A stretch of 64,000 nucleotides of DNA, from assembly GCF_017744095.1 (NCBI RefSeq), contig NZ_JAGHQX010000003.1, positions 248,001-312,000 on the forward strand. Direction: 5' to 3'. Each line of letters opens with the position of its first letter. Position 1 is the first letter of the stretch. A program made the position numbers and the translations under genes. The notes beneath the pieces were generated by a model that searched no databases, was not told the DNA's origin, and saw only the letters and a list, made by a program, of their open reading frames with translations. This document shows positions 1 through 9,913 of this stretch, piece by piece. The DNA comes from Shimia sp. R10_1. GTDB taxonomy: Bacteria; Pseudomonadota; Alphaproteobacteria; Rhodobacterales; Rhodobacteraceae.

Positions 1-30
1 ACCTCGGTTGAACTCTATGAGTAAGTCTGC

Positions 31-1719
31 CTAGGAATGCTCTTCAGCGGCGGTTTCTGCCAGCGCTTTGTTATAGGCCCGCAGGGCATCCACGTGAAAG
101 ACCGCTCCCAGCAGCGCGGGTGAGGCATCTTCTGCCACAACAGTCACCACGGGAATGAAAGCCTCACCTGTGGCCTCAAACATCGGCATGAGGCTTTCCA
201 GCGTTGCATTTCCGCTGACATAACACCCCTCTGCCACCATCTCCCAGCACCGCGCCTCAGGTGCAGCTTTGGGATCATCTGTCAGCCGCATCACCTTGGA
301 CACACCACAGAGCGCCAGCAAATAGGCCTGCGGGCCAGCGGCGATATGCACATTGCGCCGCTCAAGCTGCGTGAGAAAGAACGAGCCATCCACCAGTCGC
401 GAACTAAAGGCGGTGGAGATGGACACAGCCACCATCACCGCCAGACCGGTTTGCCAGTCGCCTGTCAGCTCAAACACAATCAACGTGGTCGAGATCGGCG
501 CACCAAGCACGGCGGCTGCCACGGCGCCCATGCCTGCAAGGGCATATAGTGTGGTGGTGCCGGACACATCCGGGAAAATCGCAGTGGCGATCATGCCAAA
601 TGCCAACCCAGTCAGCGCGCCAAGCATGAGTGCCGGAGAAAACACGCCGCCGCCCATGCGCCCCGCCATAGTGATGGACACCGCAATGACTTTCAGGACG
701 GCAAACACCACGGCCTCATGCAGCAGCAACTGACCAGTGAGCGCGGCAGAAGTGGTTTCATATCCCACGCCAATAATATGCGGAAACCAAATCGCCAAAA
801 TGCCCAACAGGCTGCCGGAAATCGCCGGCCGCAGCCAGCGCGGCATGCGCAACTCGTCCTGCACATGATTGGCCATATCTTCGGCCCAGAATATCGTCCA
901 CATCAACGCGACAGCCACAAGCCCACAGACACCGCCAAGGATCAGGAAAGCTGGCAGCTCTTGATAGAATTGCAGCGCGGTGCCGGTGTTGAGGGTGAAC
1001 TCGGTCACGTCCCCGAATTCAAGCCGGTTGATAACCGTGCCAGAAACTGCCGCGATGACAATTGGGGCAAAGGCGTGCACCGCAAAGTGGCGCAGCACCA
1101 CCTCCAGCGCAAAAAGCGCCCCTGCGATGGGGGCGTTGAATGATGCGGAAACCGCCGCCGCCACGGCGCAGCCCAGCAGGTCACGCCCGGTGATGCCATT
1201 GGCGTTGATACGATCGCTGACCCAGCTCGAAATCACCCCCGCGATATGCACCACTGGGCCTTCACGCCCTGTGGAGCCGCCAGAAGACAGGGTGATCAGC
1301 GAGGCCAAAGCGGATGCAATACCGGCCCGTTTTTCCACGCGGCCCTCGTGCAAAGCGGCGCCTTCTATGGCATCCGCCACAGAGCGCACACGCCCGTCAG
1401 GTGTGAAATGATGCAGGATCAGGCCAACAACCAATCCGCCCACCGTCGGGATCACCAGCAGCCAATACCACGGCAAGGTATAGGCAAAGCTGTGCAGCTT
1501 GGTCAGATCCTCAGCGCCATAGAGTGTCGATTGCAGCCAATGGATGCCTTTGCGGAAAAACAATGCGGCAAACCCAGCGGCGATTCCAATGCAAAGCGCG
1601 ATGATCCAGAACTGAAATTGGCTTGGCCCCTTCTCCAGAAGCACACGCCATCCGCCACGACAGGTGTTTGCCGCGTCTTGAGCGCTTTCCGCCAAAAAGG
1701 AGCCTACCGATTTCGCCAT
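31..1719 (-). CDS. clcA: ClC-family chloride channel/antiporter with C-terminal CBS-like region
   Basis: Integral membrane ClC protein that moves chloride, usually in exchange for protons. The Gly-Arg-Glu-Gly-Pro motif (within GSTGREGP, about residue 150) carries the gating glutamate, and GGVFSPAL matches the second conserved ClC loop. Many hydrophobic helices fill residues 35-450, and the last 90 residues look like a divergent CBS-type regulatory region. Two in-frame ATGs exist, at 1764 and 1719. I prefer 1719 because the stretch between them looks like upstream DNA rather than protein, but neither has a clear ribosome site. It is the last gene of the minus-strand block, 140 bases past recN, and functionally unrelated to it. 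Confidence 0.88.
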   Translation of the reverse strand: MAKSVGSFLAESAQDAANTCRGGWRVLLEKGPSQFQFWIIALCIGIAAGFAALFFRKGIHWLQSTLYGAEDLTKLHSFAYTLPWYWLLVIPTVGGLVVGLILHHFTPDGRVRSVADAIEGAALHEGRVEKRAGIASALASLITLSSGGSTGREGPVVHIAGVISSWVSDRINANGITGRDLLGCAVAAAVSASFNAPIAGALFALEVVLRHFAVHAFAPIVIAAVSGTVINRLEFGDVTEFTLNTGTALQFYQELPAFLILGGVCGLVAVALMWTIFWAEDMANHVQDELRMPRWLRPAISGSLLGILAIWFPHIIGVGYETTSAALTGQLLLHEAVVFAVLKVIAVSITMAGRMGGGVFSPALMLGALTGLAFGMIATAIFPDVSGTTTLYALAGMGAVAAAVLGAPISTTLIVFELTGDWQTGLAVMVAVSISTAFSSRLVDGSFFLTQLERRNVHIAAGPQAYLLALCGVSKVMRLTDDPKAAPEARCWEMVAEGCYVSGNATLESLMPMFEATGEAFIPVVTVVAEDASPALLGAVFHVDALRAYNKALAETAAEEHS

Positions 1720-1860
1720 CGGGCCGCAAAATCTCCGGGAGTCAGACCAACAGAGGTCTCCCATGCTCTACGCGGGAATTGCAGCCAAAGCAAAGGGGTA
1801 TGCGGTGAGTCTCACGCGAATTTGGATAAATGTGCAGGCGACGCCACGGCTTTGACCGGT

Positions 1861-3507
1861 TCAGCCCAAAAGCGCCTTTGCAGCGGCACGTGCCTCAACC
1901 GTGATCGTGTCGCCAGAGATCATGCGCGCGACCTCATCAATCTGTTCATCAGCGTTCAGAGGCACCACGCGACTGAGCGTCTGATTGTTTTTAACGCTCT
2001 TTTCGACACGCCAATGGTGCGCCCCAAGCGCAGCCACCTGGGGTGAGTGCGTCACCACCAACACCTGACCACCTTCGGCCAAGGCTTTGAGACGACGCCC
2101 CACAGCATCAGCAGTCGCCCCGCCAACACCGCGGTCGATCTCGTCAAAGATCAAAGTCATGCCGCTGATGTCGCTGGTCAGACAGACTTTAAGCGCCAGC
2201 AGGAAGCGACTGAGTTCACCCCCCGAGGCAATCTTGGCCAATGGCCCAGCAGGGGCGCCGGGGTTGGTGGCAACCACAAACTCCACCGCATCACGCCCTT
2301 CTGGCCCGGCATCCCCTGCGGTGACGCGGGTTTCAAACACGGCACGTTCCATTTTCAGAGGTGCCAGTTCGCCCATTACAGCCTTGTCCAACGCTTTGGC
2401 CGCTGTCTGGCGCGCTTTGGTCAGGGCATCAGCCGCAATGTCATAGGCCGCCTCAGCCGCTTTCAGATCGGCGGTCAGGCCAGCGATATTGCCTTCGCCT
2501 GCATCAAGTGCAGCCAGTCTGTCACGCAAGTTCTGGGCAAATGTGCCCAACTCATCGGGCGCAACCCCATGCTTCCGGGCCAAGGCTCGGATGGCAAACA
2601 GGCGCTCTTCGATCTGCTCCAACTCATGCGGATTAAAGTCCAGCGCCTCAAGGCAGCGCTCTACACCATCGACAGCATCACTCAGCTCATTCAGGGCACG
2701 TTCCAGTGCGGCCACCGGCGCCTCAAGCGCATCGCCGGTTTCCGCCAATGCTCCGTCGAGCCAACGCAGCGCATCGCCCATGGCGCTTTCCGCACCGCCA
2801 TTGCCAAGCGCAGCATGGGCACGACTGACGTCTTCTCGCACCTTCTCTGCGCCCTGCATCATACGGCGGCGGGTGTCGAGTTCTGCCTCTTCGCCGGGCT
2901 GTGGATCCAGCTTATCCGCTTCAGCAACCGCGTGCCGCAGAAAATCCTCTTCGGCTTTCGCCTCTGCCAGCGCGGTCTCCGCCACATTCAGTGCTTTTCT
3001 TGCCTTGGTCACAGCCGCCCAGGTCGAACGGGTCTTTGCACGGCGTTTGTCCGTCTCTGCAAAGATGTCCAAAAGATCGCGGTGCCCCTTGGGGTTAAGC
3101 AATCCACGGTCATCATGCTGACCATGCAATTCGACCAAGGTTTCAGACAGACGGCGCAGCACTTCGCCGGACACCCGACGGTCATTGACCCAAGCCGTTT
3201 TGCGTCCGTCCGTCCGGTTGACGCGCCGCAGAATCAACTCTTCACCGCCCGGCAGCCCCGCCTCTTCCAGAATGGCGTGCGCGGCATGGTTTTCTGGCAA
3301 ATCAAATTCGGCGACAACCTCGCCCTGCTCGGCGCCAGCGCGCACCAGTTCCGCGCGACCACGCCAGCCAAGCACAAAACCCAGACTGTCGAGCAAAATG
3401 GACTTACCGGCCCCGGTTTCCCCCGTCAGCACGTTCAATCCCGGCTGAAACGCCAGTTCGAGCCGATCAATGATCAGCATGTCGCGGATATCGAGAGAAC
3501 GCAGCAT
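1861..3507 (-). CDS. recN: DNA repair protein RecN
   Basis: SMC-like ATPase that helps hold and repair broken DNA ends in the cytoplasm. Walker A GETGAGKS lies at residues 29-36. The ABC signature ASGGELSR is near residue 427 and Walker B LIFDEIDRG near residue 446. The middle is a long Ala/Glu/Leu/Arg-rich coiled-coil region split by a hinge. At 548 residues the length is normal for the family. The ATG at 3507 starts directly at the ATPase head. It follows bamD by 34 bases on the same strand, so it is probably read from the lpxC-bamD transcript. In other bacteria recN is LexA-controlled; I did not see a convincing SOS box here. Confidence 0.95.
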   Translation of the reverse strand: MLRSLDIRDMLIIDRLELAFQPGLNVLTGETGAGKSILLDSLGFVLGWRGRAELVRAGAEQGEVVAEFDLPENHAAHAILEEAGLPGGEELILRRVNRTDGRKTAWVNDRRVSGEVLRRLSETLVELHGQHDDRGLLNPKGHRDLLDIFAETDKRRAKTRSTWAAVTKARKALNVAETALAEAKAEEDFLRHAVAEADKLDPQPGEEAELDTRRRMMQGAEKVREDVSRAHAALGNGGAESAMGDALRWLDGALAETGDALEAPVAALERALNELSDAVDGVERCLEALDFNPHELEQIEERLFAIRALARKHGVAPDELGTFAQNLRDRLAALDAGEGNIAGLTADLKAAEAAYDIAADALTKARQTAAKALDKAVMGELAPLKMERAVFETRVTAGDAGPEGRDAVEFVVATNPGAPAGPLAKIASGGELSRFLLALKVCLTSDISGMTLIFDEIDRGVGGATADAVGRRLKALAEGGQVLVVTHSPQVAALGAHHWRVEKSVKNNQTLSRVVPLNADEQIDEVARMISGDTITVEARAAAKALLG

Positions 3508-3541
3508 CTGGATCAGTTGGCAGGGCGCAACCTGCGCGCCG

Positions 3542-4396
3542 TTACAGCCATTGCCCCTTCAGGGTCTGGCGATAGACTTGACCAAGCCAGCCATCATCAG
3601 CGGCTTCCAACTCCAACCCTTGGCCTTTCAACAGCTTGTAGCTGTCTTCGTACCACTGAGTGGCCTGGAAGTTGTAGCCAAGGATAGCCCCGGCGGTCTG
3701 GGCCTGCTGCACCAGCCCCAATGAGAGATACGCCTCAACAAGGCGATGCAAGGCCTCTGGCGTGTGGGTGGTGGTAGAGAAGTCTTCAACCACCACACGG
3801 AATCGCTTGATCGCAGCGGCATAGTGATCACGGCGCAGATAGTACCGGCCAATCTCCATCTCTTTGGATGCAAGGTGGTCAAACGCCAGATCAAATTTCA
3901 GCGCGGCAGAGCGGGCATATTCACTGTCTGGGTAGATTTCGATCACTTTGCGCAGCTCTTGTAGGGCTTGAAAGGTCAACCCCTGATCCCGCCCAACTTC
4001 GTCAATCTGATCATAATAGCTCAACGCCAGCAAATACTGTGCGTAAGCCGCGTCTTCATCCGCAGGATAGAAATCAATATAGCGCTGCGCAGCGGCGCGG
4101 CTCTCAGGATAGCTGTTGTCTGAGTGATAAGAGAACGCCTGCATGATCAGCGCACGTTGTGACAGCTCCGAATAAGGATAGAGTCGCTCGATCTCAGAAA
4201 AGAAGAAAGCCGCATCCGTCCCGCGATTCCGGGCCAGTTCAAACTCGCCACGTTCATAGATCTGTTCTGGGGTGAATTGCTCCAGATCGATCAAGCCACG
4301 ACGTGCATCACTCGCATCATTGTCGCCGCAAGCCACTACAACGGCCAGCGCCAGAACCGATCCCAGAAGACGCGCCCGCGATCTGATGCCTGACAT
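3542..4396 (-). CDS. bamD: Outer membrane protein assembly factor BamD (lipoprotein)
   Basis: Lipid-anchored component of the BAM complex, which inserts beta-barrel proteins into the outer membrane from the periplasmic side. The chosen ATG at 4396 gives a lipoprotein signal ending in AVVVAC, with the lipidated cysteine at residue 23. It is preceded by a purine-rich GGAAGAGAAGG site. An upstream extension to 4498 is open but lacks a signal-peptide start. The mature part consists of helical TPR-like repeats (YERGEFELARN, AQYLLALSYYDQ, ALHRLVEAYLSLG), typical of BamD. It lies between lpxC and recN, the usual alphaproteobacterial order. Confidence 0.93.
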   Translation of the reverse strand: MSGIRSRARLLGSVLALAVVVACGDNDASDARRGLIDLEQFTPEQIYERGEFELARNRGTDAAFFFSEIERLYPYSELSQRALIMQAFSYHSDNSYPESRAAAQRYIDFYPADEDAAYAQYLLALSYYDQIDEVGRDQGLTFQALQELRKVIEIYPDSEYARSAALKFDLAFDHLASKEMEIGRYYLRRDHYAAAIKRFRVVVEDFSTTTHTPEALHRLVEAYLSLGLVQQAQTAGAILGYNFQATQWYEDSYKLLKGQGLELEAADDGWLGQVYRQTLKGQWL

Positions 4397-4504
4397 AGTG
4401 CTCAACCTTCTCTTCCCCGCGGGACACACCCACCATTCCAGAACGCTGTTAGCATAGAATTTTCCGGGGCAAAACGCCTTTGGGTGCAATTCTTGCAATC
4501 ACTT

Positions 4505-5428
4505 TCAAGCGACCGCTGGAACCTCGCCCATATGCACACCTGCCCCTGGCAGACGTGCGGCTTGTGCGGCAGTGCATTCCACCATGCGCCAAGCGGTAGG
4601 ATCGGCAAACAGCTCGCGCAGCAGTGCGTTGGTCAGAGCGTGACCCGCACGATGCCCACGATATTGTGCCAAAAGCGGCGCTCCTGCGAGATAAAGATCG
4701 CCCAGAGCATCCAACATTTTGTGGCGCACAGGTTCATCAGCGTGGCGCAAACCACCCTGCGCACTGACCTTGGCACCATCAAACACAACGGCGTTTTCCG
4801 TTGGGTCCCCGCCCAAAGCGAGACCATTGGCCTGCATTGCTTCGACATCTGCCTGACGACAGAATGTGCGGCTGTCACAAAGCTCGCGCACAAAGCTGCC
4901 ATTTGCCAGCGTCAAGCCTTTGGTTTGCTGACCAATGGCTTCGTCAACAAAATCAATGTGAAAATCGATGCGCATCTCTGGCGCTGGCAAAAGTTCTGCC
5001 ACGGCTTCGCCACGTGTGACCGAAACAGGCTTCAGAACTTCGATCGCCCAAACGGCAGCACGCTGCTGCACAATGCCTGCCCTCAGGAAACCGCGCACAA
5101 ACTCTGCCGCGCTGCCATCCAGGATCGGAACTTCAGGAGCATCAATTTCGATCAGAGCATTGTGGATGCCGCATCCTGCAAGCGCCGCCATCAAATGTTC
5201 GATGGTGGAAACCGTCACACCGGCTTCATTCAGGATTCGGGTGCAGAGTGCGGTTTGCTCAACCACATCCCACCGCGCAGGAATCATCGCGTCGCCCACC
5301 AAAATATCCGTGCGCTTGAACCAGATGCCATAGTCTGCCGATGCCGGGCGCACCGTCAGGTGCACTTCTGCTCCGGAGTGGAGGCCTGTTCCAACGAAAT
5401 GGACTGGTGTTTTCAATGTGGCTTGCAC
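4505..5428 (-). CDS. lpxC: UDP-3-O-acyl-N-acetylglucosamine deacetylase LpxC
   Basis: Zinc deacetylase for the first committed step of lipid A synthesis. The N-terminus HFVGTGLHSG is the family hallmark. Zinc or catalytic residues are visible in EHLMAAL (His about 78), HKMLDALGDL (His and Asp) and HRAGHALTNALL. I choose the GTG at 5428, which sits five bases after GAGGA and gives the family-like start MQATLK. A TTG at 5440 would add four residues. A strong terminator separates it from ftsZ upstream, so lpxC must have its own promoter in the 150 bases before it. Confidence 0.96.
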   Translation of the reverse strand: MQATLKTPVHFVGTGLHSGAEVHLTVRPASADYGIWFKRTDILVGDAMIPARWDVVEQTALCTRILNEAGVTVSTIEHLMAALAGCGIHNALIEIDAPEVPILDGSAAEFVRGFLRAGIVQQRAAVWAIEVLKPVSVTRGEAVAELLPAPEMRIDFHIDFVDEAIGQQTKGLTLANGSFVRELCDSRTFCRQADVEAMQANGLALGGDPTENAVVFDGAKVSAQGGLRHADEPVRHKMLDALGDLYLAGAPLLAQYRGHRAGHALTNALLRELFADPTAWRMVECTAAQAARLPGAGVHMGEVPAVA

Positions 5429-5582
5429 GGTGATCCTCAACGGTTACGCGGCGCACCCCAATTGGCCGCAATAGTGAGGTAGTGCGTTGCACCTGTCTTC
5501 TCAAATAAAGCTTTGCAACGGACTGAAACATGTTTGTAACACTTCGGCAAAACATCGCCATGAAACATACAACCCACTGACT

Positions 5583-5617
5583 AAAAACAAAAAAAGGCCG
5601 CCCAGTTAGGACGGCCT
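5583..5617 (-). terminator. Intrinsic terminator after ftsZ
   Basis: Hairpin with AGGCCG/CGGCCT outer arms at 5595-5600 and 5612-5617, continued by two inner C-G pairs past one mismatch. On the minus strand it is followed by a T-rich tract (5583-5595). It lies 23 bases past the ftsZ stop and closes the dcw transcript before lpxC. Confidence 0.85.
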
Positions 5618-5639
5618 CTTCACGTGTTAAGATAGTTTT

Positions 5640-7319
5640 TCAGTTCGCTTGACGGCGCAGGAAGGCTGGAATTTCAATCCGTTCCTGATCTTCGTCCATT
5701 TGCGCAGCAGGCGCTTGTGTCTGGACTGCCGGTTGCTGACGCGCCACGGGAGCTGCCTGCGCAGGACGCGCGGCGGGCTGCTCTGCGGCATGGCCTGTCA
5801 TCTTGTTGATGAGAGAGTTGATGCCAAAGCGCGGGCGCTCTTCTGCGCGCGGCTCTTGGACGGGTGCAGTCGGTGCAGGACGCGCTGGCGCAGCTGGTGC
5901 CTTTTCAACCGCAGCCTGCAAACGCTGCATCAACTGAGGTGTCGGAGTGCCAGGCGCTGGACGCTGAGGCGCAACAAAATCTTGCGGCTCTTCTTCCTCA
6001 AACATCTGGGATTGGACCTGCTGTGTGGCAGCAGGCTGATACGCAGGCGCTGGCACATCAGCACCTGCCGACGCCGCATCGAATGTTGGCGTTGCTGGTG
6101 CTGGCTCCTCAAAGATGTCTTCCATCTGCTCTTCTGCAGCGGCGCGCTGTGCGTCCATCTGCGGGAACAGGGATGGCTCAGCTGGAGCCGCGGCCGCTGG
6201 CTGTGGCGCTGGTGCATAAGCAGATGGCGCTTCAGCAGCCGGTGCAGGCGCTTGTTCCACAGGCGCTGCCGCTGCGGGTGCCGCTTCGGCCTCCGCCTGT
6301 GGGAGCGGCGCCTTCATAGAGCGGCGCGGCAATGGCATGGCCGCGTTTGCTTCAGCCGCGTCAATACCAGTCGCGACGACAGATACGCGCATACCACCCT
6401 CAAGGGAGTCATCCATGGTGGAGCCAACGATGATGTTTGCGTCTGCATCCACTTCTTCACGAATGCGGTTCGCAGCTTCGTCCAGCTCAAACAGGGTCAG
6501 ATCGTGACCGCCGGTGATGTTGATCAGAACGCCTTTCGCACCGCGCAGGGAGATCTCGTCGAGCAGCGGGTTGGCGATTGCCTTCTCTGCCGCCTGGATC
6601 GCGCGATCTTCGCCGTTTGCTTCCCCGGTGCCCATCATGGCTTTGCCCATCTCGTCCATCACGGCGCGCACGTCCGCGAAGTCAAGGTTGATCAGGCCCG
6701 GACGCACCATCAGATCGGTCACACCTTTCACGCCCTGATACAGAACATCATCTGCCATGGAGAAGGCTTCAGTGAAGGTGGTTTTCTCGTTGGCCAGACG
6801 GAACAGGTTCTGGTTGGGAATGATGATCAGTGTGTCGACCATCTTCTGCAGCTGCTCAACGCCTTCTTCGGCCTGACGCATACGCTTTGCGCCTTCGAAC
6901 TGGAATGGCTTGGTGACAACACCAACGGTCAATACACCAAGCTCACGTGCGGCCTGTGCGATAATTGGTGCCGCACCGGTGCCGGTACCGCCGCCCATAC
7001 CTGCGGTGATGAAACACATGTGTGCGCCTGCGAGGTGATCCACGATCTCCTCGATGCTTTCCTCAGCGGCTGCGGCACCAACGGTTGCGCGCGCCCCAGC
7101 ACCCAGACCTTCGGTGACCTTTACGCCCAGCTGCACACGACTGTCAGACTTGCTTTGCTGCAATGCCTGCGCATCGGTGTTCGCCACCACAAACTCAACG
7201 CCTTCCAGCGCCTTGTCGATCATGTTGTTAACGGCGTTGCCGCCTGCGCCGCCTACACCGAACACGGTGATGCGGGGTTTCAGATCACCCTCATCGGGCA
7301 TCGTCAGATTCAAAGCCAT
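5640..7319 (-). CDS. ftsZ: Cell division protein FtsZ
   Basis: Tubulin-like GTPase that forms the cytokinetic ring. The nucleotide-binding GVGGAGGN lies near residue 21 and the tubulin signature GGGTGTG at 109-115; the catalytic T7 loop region follows. The globular core ends near residue 325. A long Ala/Pro/Gln-rich disordered linker of about 210 residues follows, and then the C-terminal peptide [14 protein letters not shown], which binds FtsA and other partners. I use the ATG at 7319 because AGGCGG lies eight bases upstream. A GTG at 7349 would add ten residues. At 559 residues it is long for FtsZ but usual for alphaproteobacteria, which have extended linkers. Confidence 0.98.
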   Translation of the reverse strand: MALNLTMPDEGDLKPRITVFGVGGAGGNAVNNMIDKALEGVEFVVANTDAQALQQSKSDSRVQLGVKVTEGLGAGARATVGAAAAEESIEEIVDHLAGAHMCFITAGMGGGTGTGAAPIIAQAARELGVLTVGVVTKPFQFEGAKRMRQAEEGVEQLQKMVDTLIIIPNQNLFRLANEKTTFTEAFSMADDVLYQGVKGVTDLMVRPGLINLDFADVRAVMDEMGKAMMGTGEANGEDRAIQAAEKAIANPLLDEISLRGAKGVLINITGGHDLTLFELDEAANRIREEVDADANIIVGSTMDDSLEGGMRVSVVATGIDAAEANAAMPLPRRSMKAPLPQAEAEAAPAAAAPVEQAPAPAAEAPSAYAPAPQPAAAAPAEPSLFPQMDAQRAAAEEQMEDIFEEPAPATPTFDAASAGADVPAPAYQPAATQQVQSQMFEEEEPQDFVAPQRPAPGTPTPQLMQRLQAAVEKAPAAPARPAPTAPVQEPRAEERPRFGINSLINKMTGHAAEQPAARPAQAAPVARQQPAVQTQAPAAQMDEDQERIEIPAFLRRQAN

Positions 7320-7419
7320 AAAACTGTCCGCCTGTTGTTTACCCGCCACAGCGGGCCATTTTCTGCCTACTCCAACACATTATTAAACACGCTTTGCGGA
7401 ATCGTCATCCCAAAAAGCG

Positions 7420-7436
7420 CATTTTGCCACAAAATG
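7420..7436. promoter_or_regulatory. Palindrome CATTTTG-N3-CAAAATG upstream of ftsZ
   Basis: Perfect 7-base inverted repeat with a three-base spacer, about 100 bases upstream of the ftsZ start. A further copy of CATTTTGC lies near 7485. It has the geometry of a dimeric regulator site, but I do not recognise the regulator. Confidence 0.25.
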
Positions 7437-7608
7437 TGGAGGAAAAATTCAGAAACTAGCGGTATCTTGCCGAAACCGCGACATTTTGCGGGGCAATCCA
7501 CACGCAGCACAACACTACGGAGCCAATCGAAGCACCCTTAGCGCCCCGATACAGCTATATTTTTATGTTAAAGACCCTGCTCGGCCTGCTTGATCCGCAT
7601 TTTTAGCG

Positions 7609-7625
7609 GTTACTAAAACATTAAC
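7609..7625 (-). promoter_or_regulatory. Candidate CtrA site in the ftsA-ftsZ gap
   Basis: On the minus strand the site reads TTAA-N7-GTAAC, one base off the CtrA consensus TTAA-N7-TTAAC. It lies in the 369-base gap between ftsA and ftsZ, the only sizeable gap inside the ftsQ-ftsA-ftsZ block and the natural place for an ftsZ promoter. CtrA is known to control ftsZ in Caulobacter; whether it does so here is inference. Confidence 0.3.
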
Positions 7626-7688
7626 GGCGCAGGTGCGGAAGGTCACCCCCTAAAAGCCCCTTTCGTTGCTTTATCCCCAGTTAAAACC

Positions 7689-9023
7689 TCACCAATTTTC
7701 ACGAAACCAACGCACCGCCTTGTCAAAGGGGCGCACACCATAGCGATCCACCGGCAAGTCGAAGTCCCACCATTCGTCTTGCGGATGGGTTGCGAACAGA
7801 CACATCCCTACGGTCGCTGCAAATCCCGGTCCGGTTGCCGCCTGAGGCAAACCATGCACGCGCATCGGACGCCCAAGGCGCACTTGTTGCCCGAGTATTT
7901 TGGATGCCAATCCATCCAGTCCGGGGATCTGACTGCCCCCGCCCGTGAGCACAATTTTCTGGCTTGGCAAATGCTCAAACCCAGCGATATCCAGGCGCGC
8001 ACGCACCTCTTCGAGGATCTCCTCAACACGTGGACGCATAATGCCAATCAGCTCTGCCCGGCTGACAGAGCGGCGGTCGTGCTCCCAATCCCCTGTGTCT
8101 CCGGACAGTTCGATCATGTCGCGATCATCCATGCCCGTGGCCACAACACCGCCATAAAACGTCTTGATCCGCTCTGCGGTCGCCATCGGCACCTGCAGCC
8201 CCATGGAAATGTCACCGGTAACGTGATCACCGCCCATGCGCACCGTATCGGCGAAGATCATGTGTTTCTTCATGAAAATTGACAGGCTGGTCGCCCCACC
8301 GCCCATATCGATACAGGCCGCGCCCAGCTCTTGCTCATCTTCTACCAAAGCTGACATGCCAGACACATAAGCCGAAGAGGCAATCCCAGCGAGCTCCAAG
8401 TCGCATCGCTTGATACAATGTACGAGGTTCTGAACGGCCACTTTGTCGACAGTTAGCATGTGCATATCCGTCGTAAGCACTTGCCCCACCTGGCCGCGCG
8501 GATCGTTCAAACCTGAGCGATGATCCAGTGCGAAGTTCACAGGCTGTGCGTGCAGCACCTCTCGATCCGCACCATAATCGGGCACATCACAAGCTGCCAA
8601 AACACGCGCAACATCCTGCTCGCCAACAACCTGCCCCGCCAGCTCAATCTGACCATCCAGACCATAGGAACGCGGCTCTGCACCGGAAAAACAGGCGATC
8701 ACATGATCCACGCGGATCTTCGCCATTTTTTGTGCTGCCTGCACCACCGTACGAATGGCACGTTCGGTCTCCTGCATGGCGTCAATCTCGCCAAACTTCA
8801 CGCCACGCGACATGATGGTGTTGGCCCCGATCACACGAAAGCCGCTTTGCCCAGCCATAGAGCCGATGCCCTCGACACTGGCCAGCCGATCAGTGCCATC
8901 AAAGCGCAGCACGAGGCAGGCAATTTTGGATGTGCCGACATCCAGAACCGCAATCACACCGCGTTGCATGGCCGCTTTGCGCATCGCGCGCATGGCGCGT
9001 TGGCTTTGATACAGCTCTGTCAT
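7689..9023 (-). CDS. ftsA: Cell division protein FtsA
   Basis: Actin-like ATPase that tethers the FtsZ ring to the inner membrane. VLDVGTSKIACLV is the first phosphate-binding loop, and AACIDMGGGATSLSIF and LTGGGSQIPG are the other actin-fold motifs. The C-terminus ends in an amphipathic DKAVRWFRENW helix, the expected membrane-targeting segment. The ATG at 9023 overlaps the ftsQ stop as ATGA, so I prefer it to the longer upstream start at 9062. It is followed by a 369-base gap before ftsZ, likely holding a separate ftsZ promoter. Confidence 0.96.
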   Translation of the reverse strand: MTELYQSQRAMRAMRKAAMQRGVIAVLDVGTSKIACLVLRFDGTDRLASVEGIGSMAGQSGFRVIGANTIMSRGVKFGEIDAMQETERAIRTVVQAAQKMAKIRVDHVIACFSGAEPRSYGLDGQIELAGQVVGEQDVARVLAACDVPDYGADREVLHAQPVNFALDHRSGLNDPRGQVGQVLTTDMHMLTVDKVAVQNLVHCIKRCDLELAGIASSAYVSGMSALVEDEQELGAACIDMGGGATSLSIFMKKHMIFADTVRMGGDHVTGDISMGLQVPMATAERIKTFYGGVVATGMDDRDMIELSGDTGDWEHDRRSVSRAELIGIMRPRVEEILEEVRARLDIAGFEHLPSQKIVLTGGGSQIPGLDGLASKILGQQVRLGRPMRVHGLPQAATGPGFAATVGMCLFATHPQDEWWDFDLPVDRYGVRPFDKAVRWFRENW

Positions 9024-9913
9024 TGTCCTGTTGTCCCCAAAGTTATCTGACTGGTGCGCCACCAGTCTTCAACGGCATTCTCTGTCAATTGAATGGTGGG
9101 ACGACGCGCCAGCCGCATATCCACCACTGAAATATCACGCTCCAAGAGTTCCTGAGCGGCGTTGAGCGCGACAACGCGATCAAGCGCCTCAACGGCCCCG
9201 TGTTCGGGCAGCAAAATCCGCTGATCGCGGGTCAGAACCACGTCCCAACGGCGCTCCCCCACGCGCACCAATCCGATCAGGCGATCCGAGAGCGGACCCG
9301 CAGCCGAAAACAGAGACAACGCCTCGCGCACATGCGCATCTGCGCCCTCTCCCGCAATCAGCGGCATCGCCGCATGGGCATGGCGAGACACCGCTGGCCC
9401 GGTCACATGACCGTCTGGGTCAACCAGTGTCAGACCTTTGTGGGTGCGCCACACCACAACAGGCGTGCGCTCTGCGATATCAAGCTGCAAAACACCGCCA
9501 GTGCGCACGCGCACCGATGCGCTTGCCACAGCGGGCAGCTCCGAAATCTGCGCCTTTATCGAAGGCAGGTCCAAATCAAAAGAGCTGGTTGGAAAGCTCA
9601 GCGAAAGAATATCGCGTATATCTTCTGAAGTGCCATCAGAGGCTCCCTCAATTGCCATTGCGCTGACCATGAATTCTGGGCGCGTCGCAATCTGATGACG
9701 CAAATCGTTGATCGCGAGATTGAGGTTTTCACGACGCCCTTCATCGGCGAAGTACACCATTCCAGCCCCAGCAACGACAGCACAGGGCACAACCGTGCGC
9801 AGGCAAAACCGGAACAGCGGCGTCAACATCAGCCGCTCAAAGCGATAGGCCCACCGGCTGGGCGCCAGATCTTGGCGCGCCTTTTGTCGCTTGCCGGCCC
9901 TCAACGATCGCAT
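9020..9913 (-). CDS. ftsQ: Cell division protein FtsQ
   Basis: Bitopic inner-membrane protein of the divisome, linking early and late division proteins. It has a short basic cytoplasmic N-terminus, one transmembrane helix around residues 34-56 (CLRTVVPCAVVAGAGMVYF) and a periplasmic POTRA region (ISELPAVASASVRVRTGG), followed by a beta domain. The ATG at 9913 has GGAGG seven bases upstream. An upstream TTG at 9940 is less likely. The start overlaps the end of ddl by 13 bases and the end overlaps ftsA by four, so translation is probably coupled. Confidence 0.93.
   Translation of the reverse strand: MRSLRAGKRQKARQDLAPSRWAYRFERLMLTPLFRFCLRTVVPCAVVAGAGMVYFADEGRRENLNLAINDLRHQIATRPEFMVSAMAIEGASDGTSEDIRDILSLSFPTSSFDLDLPSIKAQISELPAVASASVRVRTGGVLQLDIAERTPVVVWRTHKGLTLVDPDGHVTGPAVSRHAHAAMPLIAGEGADAHVREALSLFSAAGPLSDRLIGLVRVGERRWDVVLTRDQRILLPEHGAVEALDRVVALNAAQELLERDISVVDMRLARRPTIQLTENAVEDWWRTSQITLGTTGQ

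Noticed and set aside
2047..3687. 546-residue plus-strand frame opposite recN
   Set aside because: Antisense shadow of a well-identified gene, with no domain signature.
5649..7541. 630-residue plus-strand frame opposite ftsZ
   Set aside because: Low-complexity Arg/Cys/Trp-rich composition mirroring the FtsZ linker; no ribosome site or family motif.
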